64,000 nucleotides of DNA from Holothuria scabra (GCA_037179385.1 CM074185.1:12346866-12410865), one strand, 5' to 3'; shown: positions 45,855-60,632, numbered from the stretch's first letter. The notes: generated by a model from the sequence alone, not told the origin. Made by a program: numbers and translations.

Positions 45855-46145
45855 TTGTACTTTGAAAATTCCACTCTAACGTGTGATAAATGCAGATGTT
45901 CAAGCTGTATAAGACATCCTCTACTCTACCCTGTGCGGCACGTTGACGCCAATCCGGACGGTAGTGTTCACACATGGTCCTACTCTGATTGCACTGGGAG
46001 GCGAGTAGTGTTCCTCCCCAATGTATCGCCGGTCCTTGAGGGGAGTCCCGAGGAAAGATTGCAGTCGTATACAAAGCACGCTGAGCGTCACTGTATGCAG
46101 AAGGGTACTAGAGAGGCGCCTGAGTTGGTTCTCTGTTGTAGTTGA
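45855..46145 (+). CDS. doubtful cysteine-containing frame in each full unit
   Basis: A frame of 96 codons starts after an in-frame TGA and has no ATG at its head. It contains TCDKCRCSSCIRHPLLYPVR and HVDANPDGSVHTWSYSDCTG, with six cysteines in the first half. Base composition here is more GC-rich than the rest of the unit, which is why it stands out. The segment is absent between copies 1 and 2. No family is recognised. It also has an overlapping 78-codon frame on the opposite strand, so the coding strand is not clear. Confidence 0.25.
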   Translation: MYFENSTLTCDKCRCSSCIRHPLLYPVRHVDANPDGSVHTWSYSDCTGRRVVFLPNVSPVLEGSPEERLQSYTKHAERHCMQKGTREAPELVLCCS

Positions 46146-46280
46146 CAGGATACATAACCGGCCAGAGACCTTGAACGCTTGGCTTCAATCTTTTGTTTTT
46201 CATCTCTTTGTTTAATTATTTAGTTTTTTCTTTTTTTTTTTTTGGTGAAGCGCCACCTTTTATAAAATCTGAAAACTCAA

Positions 46281-49200
46281 GAAGCACGATAAGGACGAAG
46301 CATACCCCCATTAATTCCTCCGTTGACTTACACACTAAATCCAAAAAGTAAACGGGCCTCTAAAAGCTTGCCAAAGTTTTCGTCAGGTGCAAGCTTCCAC
46401 TCATATGAAAGCTGACAAGTTAGCCATTCATGGCATTTTCAATTTTCTATATCATGACCGTGGAGATTTTTAACTATTTCAATTTCCCTTTTCCGAGCCT
46501 TGTTTTTCACTAAAAGCTTGATATGCCTCCGCCAGCTTTTAAAGCCCATAATTTCTACACAATTGCTTCAATTAAGCCCCGTTTTCACCAATGATATTTC
46601 ATTTAATATACTTTTATAAAATAAGTAAAACAACCCATCCTATTCCATATCGTATTAAAAAGTGCTCCTTTTAAGGACTCTATTTGAGGGCGAACAAACG
46701 GACGCTTTAATACACGTGCTAAATGGGTCATCCTCTCATAAGAGAGAGAGAAAAAACAAGAACACCCCCAGTTTGAAATGAAAACTTTTTAAGACAGTCT
46801 TAACTGATGCTGCTTTGATTTCTAATTCCAATTAAATACGACCTAAATGGGTTAATGAGTAAATCATGCGCAGAGTAGTGTGGGTAAAGGTAGGCTATGT
46901 GCCAGAGAAAAGGGTGAGCTAGAACCAATGATAATTAGGGAGGGATCACGGGACCGTTTAATTGAGCGGGTGTTTAAGGTCGAAGGTGAACAGTTTTTCG
47001 TGTTCCTACGTAATATCACGCGTCCGCGGGTATTGTCTCAGCTTGATTTATGTATCTCTTTTTCCCGGCAGCACCTTACTCGACCAGCTCTCTGCATTCT
47101 TCAGAGTGCTAATCTTTTTTAAAACTTCGTATTATATAATGTTCCATTATTGTTTGTGTAAACTGTATGAATTGTTTTCAAATACTATTTAAGCCAGTAA
47201 ATGGGAAGAAATGCAATAATGAATTGGCTTTTAGTTACTCTCGAATTTCGGATTTCGAGTCGTTTAAGTAAGCTGTAAATCATAAGTTATTATCTCTAAA
47301 AAATCCCAAATTTTTCTGTGCTGTTAAGACACACAAGGCCAGATTTACCATTCTGGGTCCTGGACAGAAGATAATTTGGGGTCCAAACTATAATTTTTCT
47401 CCAGACAATGTTTTACAATGGCACAAGTGAGAAGGACCAAGTTTCTTGTCAATTTTGGAATTATCGTGGTGCAAGTAGTACATTTGCCGGGATGGGCAAC
47501 TGGAAACCCGTACCCCGGCCCAAGTCGGGCTTCCAAAGAGGTGATCAAATCAAATCCGCGTGTTGAAAAGAGGACAAATTAAGGCAAAATTAAGAACAGG
47601 TAAAACGGAGACAATGGGAAAGGAAGACGTCACAAAGGAAAGGGAACTACCGTAGTCAGCTTAATATCAGAGAGACTGCTTGACTAATTAACCCCGTATT
47701 CGAAGAACTCATGAAAGTTACATGTAAATACATTCAATTCCAATTAATTAACGTTCGTTTGATCGACGCAGCAAACCGTTCTTTAGAGTTGTTTTTAGCA
47801 ATTTTCACGTTTTCACCGGTATCATAACGTACCCATGGCACCGCCTGTACAACACTGATGCCGTACTCCAGGGGATCGGTTATCGAATTCTTTTCAAAAT
47901 GAAAAAAAGATGTTAAACTGAGCTGATATCTTCGGGATCTGAAATTTGGGCAGGATCTGAACAATTCAGTCGGGCAAACCATTTTAGTTTTAAGTAAAAC
48001 AAATGACATGTCTTTCAATTACACAAAAGCACTCATCCAATTCATTCACACATTTGGCAGGAAAAGTAGATAGAGTCATAGTCGGCATGACAAATACTCT
48101 AAGAAGAAGGAAGATCACAAACGCTTGCTTCATTTTAGGGAAACCTATGAAAGAACAATGTCAGCCCCACTCCATAGTTTTGCGGGCCACTCTTTGCCCG
48201 AATTAATAGAATATTTGAGCAAAAGTGAAACAAAAGAGCAGAGTTTTCAATTTCCCGATTACGGGTAGTCGGGGAAAGGGGTTCATGTCATGCATATGTC
48301 TAAATGCTTTCAAAGATTTGTCCGAAAAGTGGTAGTACTGTAGAAGCCTGTATTTGATCTATTAAAGTGTACCAAAAGTCAAACAATTTAATAATATAAT
48401 TTCAACAGAATAAAAAGTGAATTGTAACAGTTTCAACTCCCATTTTCATAGGACATTCTTGAGCCGAGATATAAAATGTTGAAATTTATTCACTTTAAAC
48501 AATTTAGTACATTGCGCAATAAATTGTGACATTTTTGTTGTTCAACCCAAATTACCTGAAGGACAACAACTTGACCAACCTCACCGCCCTTGGACCATTT
48601 ACATCATTGGTGTGTCATGTACGGCTCCATTCTAGACTGGATGAATAGAACAGAGGTACTGCACATGTTTGCAGCCAATAAGCTTTCGACGAATACTTTT
48701 TCCAAAGTCATCCCGGCCCTCTGGCAAAGAGCCGTTAGGCGAAACTTTTGACGAAAACTTAAATTCTATGGCGTTTTTGTGTGGGCCACGTAATAGACCT
48801 AGTCCCAAACTTTGAAGGCCTGCACAAAATGACCTGATCGATATTACACTTATAGGGATGATTATTTTAATTCTAATTATTTTTAATGTAAATAATGTGT
48901 CGTTCTCAAAATAACCCATTTAGAATCACATTTCAACATTTATTAAACAAGTTGGTAACACTTTTTGAGAACGAATCTCTTTCAATCATTTCAAAAATTA
49001 GTAACAAGTAAGATATTCCCTAATAAATAATGGAACAATCTCCTTAATGCAAATCAGCCAGATCTGAGACATGATCCCAGAAAATGTTTCATTTATAAAA
49101 TGAAATAAACCCAGACGGATGTATAAAATAAACATTGAGTAAATTTACAGTTACCTCAGTGGGTTTAACTGTCCTCAATGCAAATTGTCCTACAGTACGT

Positions 49201-49861
49201 ACCGTACAATAAACTTCACTTCCAGATTGCCTACAAACCAGAAATATTGTGACGTTCTTGTGACGTTTCTTTGACATAAGCCTACATTTGGAACGAAAAT
49301 GTGAAATATTAAGAAGAAACATCAATCGTAGAGGGAAATCTTGTCAAGAATCAAGGAAAAATAATTAAAAACTTTATCTACGAATATTTGATAAACATAA
49401 TTCCTTTCTGCCAGCACTACATCTGGCTGAAATTTGTACTTTGAAAATTCCACTCTAACGTGTGATAAATGCAGATGTTCAAGCTGTATAAGACATCCTC
49501 TACTCTACCCTGTGCGGCACGTTGACGCCAATCCGGACGGTAGTGTTCACACATGGTCCTACTCTGATTGCACTGGGAGGCGAGTAGTGTTCCTCCCCAA
49601 TGTATCGCCGGTCCTTGAGGGGAGTCCCGAGGAAAGATTGCAGTCGTATACAAAGCACGCTGAGCGTCACTGTATGCAGAAGGGTACTAGAGAGGCGCCT
49701 GAGTTGGTTCTCTGTTGTAGTTGACAGGATACATAACCGGCCAGAGACCTTGAACGCTTGGCTTCAATCTTTTGTTTTTCATCTCTTTGTTTAATTATTT
49801 AGTTTTTTCTTTCTTTTTTTTTTTGGTGAAGCGCCACCTTTTATAAAATCTGAAAACTCAA
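46281..49861 (+). repeat. array copy 4, full unit
   Basis: A full 3,581-bp unit, almost identical to copy 3 and sharing its diagnostic variants. Confidence 0.95.
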
Positions 49862-52800
49862 GAAGCACGATAAGGACGAAGCATACCCCCATTAATTCCT
49901 CCGTTGACTTACACACTAAATCCAAAAAGTAAACGGGCCTCTAAAAGCTTGCCAAAGTTTTCGTCAGGTGCAAGCTTCCACTCATATGAAAGCTGACAAG
50001 TTAGCCATTCATGGCATTTTCAATTTTCTATATCATGACCGTGAAGATTTTTAACTATTTCAATTTCCCTTTTCCGAGCCTTGTTTTTCACTAAAAGCTT
50101 GATATGCCTCCGCCAGCTTTTAAAGCCCATAATTTCTACACAATTGCTTCAATTAAGCCCCGTTTTCACCAATGATATTTCATTTAATATACTTTTATAA
50201 AATAAGTAAAACAACCCATCCTATTCCATATCGTATTAAAAAGTGCTCCTTTTAAGGACTCTATTTGAGGGCGAACAAACGGACGCTTTAATACACGTGC
50301 TAAATGGGTCATCCTCTCATAAGAGAGAGAGAAAAAACAAGAACACCCCCAGTTTGAAATGAAAACTTTTTAAGACAGTCTTAACTGATGCTGCTTTGAT
50401 TTCTAATTCCAATTAAATACGACCTAAATGGGTTAATGAGTAAATCATGCGCAGAGTAGTGTGGGTAAAGGTAGGCTATGTGCCAGAGAAAAGGGTGAGC
50501 TAGAACCAATGATAATTAGGGAGGGATCACGGGACCGTTTAATTGAGCGGGTGTTTAAGGTCGAAGGTGAACAGTTTTTCGTGTTCCTACGTAATATCAC
50601 GCGTCCGCGGGTATTGTCTCAGCTTGATTTATGTATCTCTTTTTCCCGGCAGCACCTTACTCGACCAGCTCTCTGGATTCTTCAGAGTGCTAATCTTTTT
50701 TAAAACTTCGTATTATATAATGTTCCATTATTGTTTGTGTAAACTGTATGAATTGTTTTCAAATACTATTTAAGCCAGTAAATGGGAAGAAATGCAATAA
50801 TGAATTGGCTTTTAGTTACTCTCGAATTTCGGATTTCGAGTCGTTTAAGTAAGCTGTAAATCATAAGTTATTATCTCTAAAAAATCCCAAATTTTTCTGT
50901 GCTGTTAAGACACACAAGGCCAGATTTACCATTCTGGGTCCTGGACAGAAGATAATTTGGGGTCCAAACTATAATTTTTCTCCAGACAATGTTTTACAAT
51001 GGCACAAGTGAGAAGGACCAAGTTTCTTGTCAATTTTGGAATTATCGTGGTGGAAGTAGTACATTTGCCGGGATGGGCAACTGGAAACCCGTACCCCGGC
51101 CCAAGACGGGCTTCCAAAGAGGTGATCAAATCAAATCCGCGGGTTGAAAAGAGGACAAATTAAGGCAAAATTAAGAACAGGTAAAACGGAGACAATGGGA
51201 AAGGAAGACGTCACAAAGGAAAGGGAACTACCGTAGTCAGCTTAATATCAGAGAGACTGCTTGACTAATTAACCCCGTATTCGAAGAACTCATGAAAGTT
51301 ACATGTAAATACATTCAATTCCAATTAATTAACGTTCGTTTGATCGACGCAGCAAACCGTTCTTTAGAGTTGTTTTTAGCAATTTTCACGTTTTCACCGG
51401 TATCATAACGTACCCATGGCACCGCCTGTACAACACTGATGCCGTACTCCAGGGGATCGGTTATCGAATTCTTTTCAAAATGAAAAAAAGATGTTAAACT
51501 GAGCTGATATCTTCGGGATCTGAAATTTGGGCAGGATCTGAACAATTCAGTCGGGCAAACCATTTTAGTTTTAAGTAAAACAAATGACATGTCTTTCAAT
51601 TACACAAAAGCACTCATCCAATTCATTCACACATTTGGCAGGAAAAGTAGATAGAGTCATAGTCGGCATGACAAATACTCTAAGAAGAAGGAAGATCACA
51701 AACGCTTGCTTCATTTTAGGGAAACCTATGAAAGAACAATGTCAGCCCCACTCCATAGTTTTGCGGGCCACTCTTTGCCCGAATTAATAGAATATTTGAG
51801 CAAAAGTGAAACAAAAGAGCAGAGTTTTCAATTTCCCGATTACGGGTAGTCGGGGAAAGGGGTTCATGTCATGCATATGTCTAAATGCTTTCAAAGATTT
51901 GTCCGAAAAGTGGTAGTACTGTAGAAGCCTGTATTTGATCTATTAAAGTGTACCAAAAGTCAAACAATTTAATAATATAATTTCAACAGAATAAAAAGTG
52001 AATTGTAACAGTTTCAACTCCCATTTTCATAGGACATTCTTGAGCCGAGATATAAAATGTTGAAATTTATTCACTTTAAACAATTTAGTACATTGCGCAA
52101 TAAATTGTGACATTTTTGTTGTTCAACCCAAATTACCTGAAGGACAACAACTTGACCAACCTCACCGCCCTTGGACCATTTACATCATTGGTGTGTCATG
52201 TACGGCTCCATTCTAGACTGGATGAATAGAACAGAGGTACTGCACATGTTTGCAGCCAATAAGCTTTCGACGAATACTTTTTCCAAAGTCATCCCGGCCC
52301 TCTGGCAAAGAGCCGTTAGGCGAAACTTTTGACGAAAACTTAAATTCTATGGCGTTTTTGTGTGGGCCACGTAATAGACCTAGTCCCAAACTTTGAAGGC
52401 CTGCACAAAATGACCTGATCGATATTACACTTATAGGGATGATTATTTTAATTCTAATTATTTTTAATGTAAATAATGTGTCGTTCTCAAAATAACCCAT
52501 TTAGAATCACATTTCAACATTTATTAAACAAGTTGGTAACACTTTTTGAGAACGAATCTCTTTCAATCATTTCAAAAATTAGTAACAAGTAAGATATTCC
52601 CTAATAAATAATGGAACAATCTCCTTAATGCAAATCAGCCAGATCTGAGACATGATCCCAGAAAATGTTTCATTTATAAAATGAAATAAACCCAGACGGA
52701 TGTATAAAATAAACATTGAGTAAATTTACAGTTACCTCAGTGGGTTTAACTGTCCTCAATGCAAATTGTCCTACAGTACGTACCGTACAATAAACTTCAC

Positions 52801-53446
52801 TTCCAGATTGCCTACAAACCAGAAATATTGTGACGTTCTTGTGACGTTTCTTTGACATAAGCCTACATTTGGAACGAAAATGTGAAATATTAAGAAGAAA
52901 CATCAATCGTAGAGGGAAATCTTGTCAAGAATCAAGGAAAAATAATTAAAAACTTTATCTACGAATATTTGATAAACATAATTCCTTTCTGCCAGCACTA
53001 CATCTGGCTGAAATTTGTACTTTGAAAATTCCACTCTAACGTGTGATAAATGCAGATGTTCAAGCTGTATAAGACATCCTCTACTCTACCCTGTGCGGCA
53101 CGTTGACGCCAATCCGGACGGTAGTGTTCACACATGGTCCTACTCTGATTGCACTGGGAGGCGAGTAGTGTTCCTCCCCAATGTATCGCCGGTCCTTGAG
53201 GGGAGTCCCGAGGAAAGATTGCAGTCGTATACAAAGCACGCTGAGCGTCACTGTATGCAGAAGGGTACTAGAGAGGCGCCTGAGTTGGTTCTCTGTTGTA
53301 GTTGACAGGATACATAACCGGCCAGAGACCTTGAACGCTTGGCTTCAATCTTTTGTTTTTCATCTCTTTGTTTAATTATTTGGTTTTTTTTTTTTTTTTT
53401 TTTTTTTTTGGTGAAGCGCCACCTTTTATAAAATCTGAAAACTCAA
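49862..53446 (+). repeat. array copy 5, full unit, mosaic
   Basis: A 3,585-bp unit. Its left half has the GGGTTG and CTGGATT variants of copies 2 and 6 to 8, while its right half has the CAACCCAAATT and ACAACAACTTG variants of copies 3 and 4. Confidence 0.95.
53384..53409 (+). repeat. expanded T tract in array copy 5
   Basis: A run of 26 T, against interrupted runs of about 10-12 T at the same place in copies 2 to 4. In copies 6 and 7 the tract is a TTTA/T mixture (56,958-57,007) and a 22-T run (60,574-60,595). It accounts for most of the unit-length variation. Confidence 0.85.
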
Positions 53447-56400
53447 GAAGCACGATAAGGACGAAGCATACCCCCATTAATTCCTCCGTTGACTTACACA
53501 CTAAATCCAAAAAGTAAACGGGCCTCTAAAAGCTTGCCAAAGTTTTCGTCAGGTGCAAGCTTCCACTCATATGAAAGCTGACAAGTTAGCCATTCATGGC
53601 ATTTTCAATTTTCTATATCATGACCGTGAAGATTTTTAACTATTTCAATTTCCCTTTTCCGAGCCTTGTTTTTCACTAAAAGCTTGATATGCCTCCGCCA
53701 GCTTTTAAAGCCCATAATTTCTACACAATTGCTTCAATTAAGCCCCGTTTTCACCAATGATATTTCATTTAATATACTTTTATAAAATAAGTAAAACAAC
53801 CCATCCTATTCCATATCGTATTAAAAAGTGCTCCTTTTAAGGACTCTATTTGAGGGCGAACAAACGGACGCTTTAATACACGTGCTAAATGGGTCATCCT
53901 CTCATAAGAGAGAGAGAAAAAACAAGAACACCCCCAGTTTGAAATGAAAACTTTTTAAGACAGTCTTAACTGATGCTGCTTTGATTTCTAATTCCAATTA
54001 AATACGACCTAAATGGGTTAATGAGTAAATCATGCGCAGAGTAGTGTGGGTAAAGGTAGGCTATGTGCCAGAGAAAAGGGTGAGCTAGAACCAATGATAA
54101 TTAGGGAGGGATCACGGGACCGTTTAATTGAGCGGGTGTTTAAGGTCGAAGGTGAACAGTTTTTCGTGTTCCTACGTAATATCACGCGTCCGCGGGTATT
54201 GTCTCAGCTTGATTTATGTATCTCTTTTTCCCGGCAGCACCTTACTCGACCAGCTCTCTGGATTCTTCAGAGTGCTAATCTTTTTTAAAACTTCGTATTA
54301 TATAATGTTCCATTATTGTTTGTGTAAACTGTATGAATTGTTTTCAAATACTATTTAAGCCAGTAAATGGGAAGAAATGCAATAATGAATTGGCTTTTAG
54401 TTACTCTCGAATTTCGGATTTCGAGTCGTTTAAGTAAGCTGTAAATCATAAGTTATTATCTCTAAACAATCCCAAATTTTTCTGTGCTGTTAAGACACAC
54501 AAGGCCAGATTTACCATTCTGGGTCCTGGACAGAAGATAATTTGGGGTCCAAACTATAATTTTTCTCCAGACAATGTTTTACAATGGCACAAGTGAGAAG
54601 GACCAAGTTTCTTGTCAATTTTGGAATTATCGTGGTGGAAGTAGTACATTTGCCGGGATGGGCAACTGGAAACCCGTACCCCGGCCCAAGACGGGCTTCC
54701 AAAGAGGTGATCAAATCAAATCCGCGGGTTGAAAAGAGGACAAATTAAGGCAAAATTAAGAACAGGTAAAACGGAGACAATGGGAAAGGAAGACGTCACA
54801 AAGGAAAGGGAACTACCGTAGTCAGCTTAATATCAGAGAGACTGCTTGACTAATTAACCCCGTATTCGAAGAACTCATGAAAGTTACATGTAAATACATT
54901 CAATTCCAATTAATTAACGTTCGTTTGATCGACGCAGCAAACCGTTCTTTAGAGTTGTTTTTAGCAATTTTCACGTTTTCACCGGTATCATAACGTACCC
55001 ATGGCACCGCCTGTACAACACTGATGCCGTACTCCAGGGGATCGGTTATCGAATTCTTTTCAAAATGAAAAAAGATGTTAAACTGAGCTGATATCTTCGG
55101 GATCTGAAATTTGGGCAGGATCTGAACAATTCAGTCGGGCAAACCATTTTAGTTTTAAGTAAAACAAATGACATGTCTTTCAATTACACAAAAGCACTCA
55201 TCCAATTCATTCACACATTTGGCAGGAAAAGTAGATAGAGTCATAGTCGGCATGACAAATACTCTAAGAAGAAGGAAGATCACAAACGCTTGCTTCATTT
55301 TAGGGAAACCTATGAAAGAACAATGTCAGCCCCACTCCATAGTTTTGCGGGCCACTCTTTGCCCGAATTAATAGAATATTTGAGCAAAAGTGAAACAAAA
55401 GAGCAGAGTTTTCAATTTCCCGATTACGGGTAGTCGGGGAAAGGGGTTCATGTCATGCATATGTCTAAATGCTTTCAAAGATTTGTCCGAAAAGTGGTAG
55501 TACTGTAGAAGCCTGTATTTGATCTATTAAAGTGTACCAAAAGTCAAACAATTTAATAATATAATTTCAACAGAATAAAAAGTGAATTGTAACAGTTTCA
55601 ACTCCCATTTTCATAGGACATTCTTGAGCCGAGATATAAAATGTTGAAATTTATTCACTTTAAACAATTTAATACATTGCGCAATAAATTGTGACATTTT
55701 TGTTGTTCAACCCAAATTACCTGAAGGACAACACTTGACCAACCTCACCGCCCTTGGACCATTTACATCATTGGTGTGTCATGTACGGCTCCATTCTAGA
55801 CTGGATGAATAGAACAGAGGTACTGCACATGTTTGCAGCCAATAAGCTTTCGACGAATACTTTTTCCAAAGTCATCCCGGCCCTCTGGCAAAGAGCCGTT
55901 AGGCGAAACTTTTGACGAAAACTTAAATTCTATGGCGTTTTTGTGTGGGCCACGTAATAGACCTAGTCCCAAACTTTGAAGGCCTGCACAAAATGACCTG
56001 ATCGATATTACACTTATAGGGATGATTATTTTAATTCTAATTATTTTTAATGTAAATAATGTGTCGTTCTCAAAATAACCCATTTAGAATCACATTTCAA
56101 CATTTATTAAACAAGTTGGTAACACTTTTTGAGAACGAATCTCTTTCAATCATTTCAAAAATTAGTAACAAGTAAGATATTCCCTAATAAATAATGGAAC
56201 AATCTCCTTAATGCAAATCAGCCAGATCTGAGACATGATCCCAGAAAATGTTTCATTTATAAAATGAAATAAACCCAGACGGATGTATAAAATAAACATT
56301 GAGTAAATTTACAGTTACCTCAGTGGGTTTAACTGTCCTCAATGCAAATTGTCCTACAGTACGTACCGTACAATAAACTTCACTTCCAGATTGCCTACAA

Positions 56401-57044
56401 ACCAGAAATATTGTGACGTTCTTGTGACGTTTCTTTGACATAAGCCTACATTTGGAACGAAAATGTGAAATATTAAGAAGAAACATCAATCGTAGAGGGA
56501 AATCTTGTCAAGAATCAAGGAAAAATAATTAAAAACTTTATCTACGAATATTTGATAAACATAATTCCTTTCTGCCAGCACTACATCTGGCTGAAATTTG
56601 TACTTTGAAAATTCCACTCTAACGTGTGATAAATGCAGATGTTCAAGCTGTATAAGACATCCTCTACTCTACCCTGTGCGGCACGTTGACGCCAATCCGG
56701 ACGGTAGTGTTCACACATGGTCCTACTCTGATTGCACTGGGAGGCGAGTAGTGTTCCTCCCCAATGTATCGCCGGTCCTTGAGGGGAGTCCCGAGGAAAG
56801 ATTGCAGTCGTATACAAAGCACGCTGAGCGTCACTGTATGCAGAAGGGTACTAGAGAGGCGCCTGAGTTGGTTCTCTGTTGTAGTTGACAGGATACATAA
56901 CCGGCCAGAGACCTTGAACGCTTGGCTTCAATCTTTTGTTTTTCATCTCTTTGTTAGTTTAATTATTTATTTATTTTTTTTATTTTTTTATTTTATTTTT
57001 TTTTTTTGGTGAAGCGCCACCTTTTATAAAATCTGAAAACTCAA
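53447..57044 (+). repeat. array copy 6, full unit
   Basis: A 3,598-bp unit, the longest, owing to its TTTA/T tract. It combines CAACCCAAATT with ACAACACTTG, intermediate between the two variant groups. Confidence 0.95.
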
Positions 57045-60000
57045 GAGGCACGATAAGGACGTAGCATACCCCCATTAATTCCTCCATTGACTTACACACT
57101 AAATCCAAAAAGTAAACGGGCCTCTAAAAGCTTGCCAAAGTTTTCGTCAGGTGCAAGCTTCCACTCATATGAAAGCTGACAAGTTAGCCATTCATGGCAT
57201 TTTCAATTTTCTATATCATGACCGTGAAGATTTTTAACTATTTCAATTTCCCTTTTCCGAGCCTTGTTTTTCACTAAAAGCTTGATATGCCTCCGCCAGC
57301 TTTTAAAGCCCATAATTTCTACACAATTGCTTCAATTAAGCCCCGTTTTCACCAATGATATTTCATTTAATATACTTTTATAAAATAAGTAAAACAACCC
57401 ATCCTATTCCATATCGTATTAAAAAGTGCTCCTTTTAAGGACTCTATTTGAGGGCGAACAAACGGACGCTTTAATACACGTGCTAAATGGGTCATCCTCT
57501 CATAAGAGAGAGAGAAAAAACAAGAACACCCCCAGTTTGAAATGAAAACTTTTTAAGACAGTCTTAACTGATGCTGCTTTGATTTCTAATTCCAATTAAA
57601 TACGACCTAAATGGGTTAATGAGTAAATCATGCGCAGAGTAGTGTGGGTAAAGGTAGGCTATGTGCCAGAGAAAAGGGTGAGCTAGAACCAATGATAATT
57701 AGGGAGGGATCACGGGACCGTTTAATTGAGCGGGTGTTTAAGGTCGAAGGTGAACAGTTTTTCGTGTTCCTACGTAATATCACGCGTCCGCGGGTATTGT
57801 CTCAGCTTGATTTATGTATCTCTTTTTCCCGGCAGCACCTTACTCGACCAGCTCTCTGGATTCTTCAGAGTGCTAATCTTTTTTAAAACTTCGTATTATA
57901 TAATGTTCCATTATTGTTTGTGTAAACTGTATGAATTGTTTTCAAATACTATTTAAGCCAGTAAATGGGAAGAAATGCAATAATGAATTGGCTTTTAGTT
58001 ACTCTCGAATTTCGGATTTCGAGTCGTTTAAGTAAGCTGTAAATCATAAGTTATTATCTCTAAAAATCCCAAATTTTTCTGTGCTGTTAAGACACACAAG
58101 GCCAGATTTACCATTCTGGGTCCTGGACAGAAGATAATTTGGGGTCCAAACTATAATTTTTCTCCAGACAATGTTTTACAATGGCACAAGTGAGAAGGAC
58201 CAAGTTTCTTGTCAATTTTGGAATTATCGTGGTGGAAGTAGTACATTTGCCGGGATGGGCAACTGGAAACCCGTACCCCGGCCCAAGACGGGCTTCCAAA
58301 GAGGTGATCAAATCAAATCCGCGGGTTGAAAAGAGGACAAATTAAGGCAAAATTAAGAACAGGTAAAACGGAGACAATGGGAAAGGAAGACGTCACAAAG
58401 GAAAGGGAACTACCGTAGTCAGCTTAATATCAGAGAGACTGCTTGACTAATTAACCCCGTATTCGAAGAACTCATGAAAGTTACATGTAAATACATTCAA
58501 TTCCAATTAATTAACGTTCGTTTGATCGACGCAGCAAACCGTTCTTTAGAGTTGTTTTTAGCAATTTTCACGTTTTCACCGGTATCATAACGTACCCATG
58601 GCACCGCCTGTACAACACTGATGCCGTACTCCAGGGGATCGGTTATCGAATTCTTTTCAAAATGAAAAAGATGTTAAACTGAGCTGATATCTTCGGGATC
58701 TGAAATTTGGGCAGGATCTGAACAATTCAGTCGGGCAAACCATTTTAGTTTTAAGTAAAACAAATGACATGTCTTTCAATTACACAAAAGCACTCATCCA
58801 ATTCATTCACACATTTGGCAGGAAAAGTAGATAGAGTCATAGTCGGCATGACAAATACTCTAAGAAGAAGGAAGATCACAAACGCTTGCTTCATTTTAGG
58901 GAAACCTATGAAAGAACAATGTCAGCCCCACTCCATAGTTTTGCGGGCCACTCTTTGCCCGAATTAATAGAATATTTGAGCAAAAGTGAAACAAAAGAGC
59001 AGAGTTTTCAATTTCCCGATTACGGGTAGTCGGGGAAAGGGGTTCATGTCATGCATATGTCTAAATGCTTTCAAAGATTTGTCCGAAAAGTGGTAGTACT
59101 GTAGAAGCCTGTATTTGATCTATTAAAGTGTACCAAAAGTCAAACAATTTAATAATATAATTTCAACAGAATAAAAAGTGAATTGTAACAGTTTCAACTC
59201 CCATTTTCATAGGACATTCTTGAGCCGAGATATAAAATGTTGAAATTTATTCACTTTAAACAATTTAGTACATTGCGCAATAAATTGTGACATTTTTGTT
59301 GTTCAACTCAAATTACCTGAAGGACAACACTTGACCAACCTCACCGCCCTTGGACCATTTACATCATTGGTGTGTCATGTACGGCTCCATTCTAGACTGG
59401 ATGAATAGAACAGAGGTACTGCACATGTTTGCAGCCAATAAGCTTTCGACGAATACTTTTTCCAAAGTCATCCCGGCCCTCTGGCAAAGAGCCGTTAGGC
59501 GAAACTTTTGACGAAAACTTAAATTCTATGGCGTTTTTGTGTGGGCCACGTAATAGACCTAGTCCCAAACTTTGAAGGCCTGCACAAAATGACCTGATCG
59601 ATATTACACTTATAGGGATGATTATTTTAATTCTAATTATTTTTAATGTAAATAATGTGTCGTTCTCAAAATAACCCATTTAGAATCACATTTCAACATT
59701 TATTAAACAAGTTGGTAACACTTTTTGAGAACGAATCTCTTTCAATCATTTCAAAAATTAGTAACAAGTAAGATATTCCCTAATAAATAATGGAACAATC
59801 TCCTTAATGCAAATCAGCCAGATCTGAGACATGATCCCAGAAAATGTTTCATTTATAAAATGAAATAAACCCAGACGGATGTATAAAATAAACATTGAGT
59901 AAATTTACAGTTACCTCAGTGGGTTTAACTGTCCTCAATGCAAATTGTCCTACAGTACGTACCGTACAATAAACTTCACTTCCAGATTGCCTACAAACCA

Positions 60001-60632
60001 GAAATATTGTGACGTTCTTGTGACGTTTCTTTGACATAAGCCTACATTTGGAACGAAAATGTGAAATATTAAGAAGAAACATCAATCGTAGAGGGAAATC
60101 TTGTCAAGAATCAAGGAAAAATAATTAAAAACTTTATCTACGAATATTTGATAAACATAATTCCTTTCTGCCAGCACTACATCTGGCTGAAATTTGTACT
60201 TTGAAAATTCCACTCTAACGTGTGATAAATGCAGATGTTCAAGCTGTATAAGACATCCTCTACTCTACCCTGTGCGGCACGTTGACGCCAATCCGGACGG
60301 TAGTGTTCACACATGGTCCTACTCTGATTGCACTGGGAGGCGAGTAGTGTTCCTCCCCAATGTATCGCCGGTCCTTGAGGGGAGTCCCGAGGAAAGATTG
60401 CAGTCGTATACAAAGCACGCTGAGCGTCACTGTATGCAGAAGGGTACTAGAGAGGCGCCTGAGTTGGTTCTCTGTTGTAGTTGACAGGATACATAACCGG
60501 CCAGAGACCTTGAACGCTTGGCTTCAATCTTTTGTTTTTCATCTCTTTGTTTGTTTAATTATTTATTTATTTATTTTTTTTTTTTTTTTTTTTTTGGTGA
60601 AGCGCCACCTTTTATAAAATCTGAAAACTCAA
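57045..60632 (+). repeat. array copy 7, full unit
   Basis: A 3,588-bp unit with GAGGCACG at its start, CAACTCAAATT, and shortened A-runs (for example CTAAAAATCCC and AATGAAAAAGATG). Confidence 0.95.

Larger units (their letters stand above)
42701..46280 (+). repeat. array copy 3, full unit
   Basis: A full 3,580-bp unit. It carries the GTGTTGAAAAG, CTGCATTCTTC and CAACCCAAATT variants shared with copy 4. Confidence 0.95.

Noticed and set aside
46281..49861. Array unit as a 5S rRNA, histone or other snRNA cluster
   Set aside because: I looked for characteristic 5S, U1, U4, U5 and U6 sequences and histone peptides on both strands and saw none.
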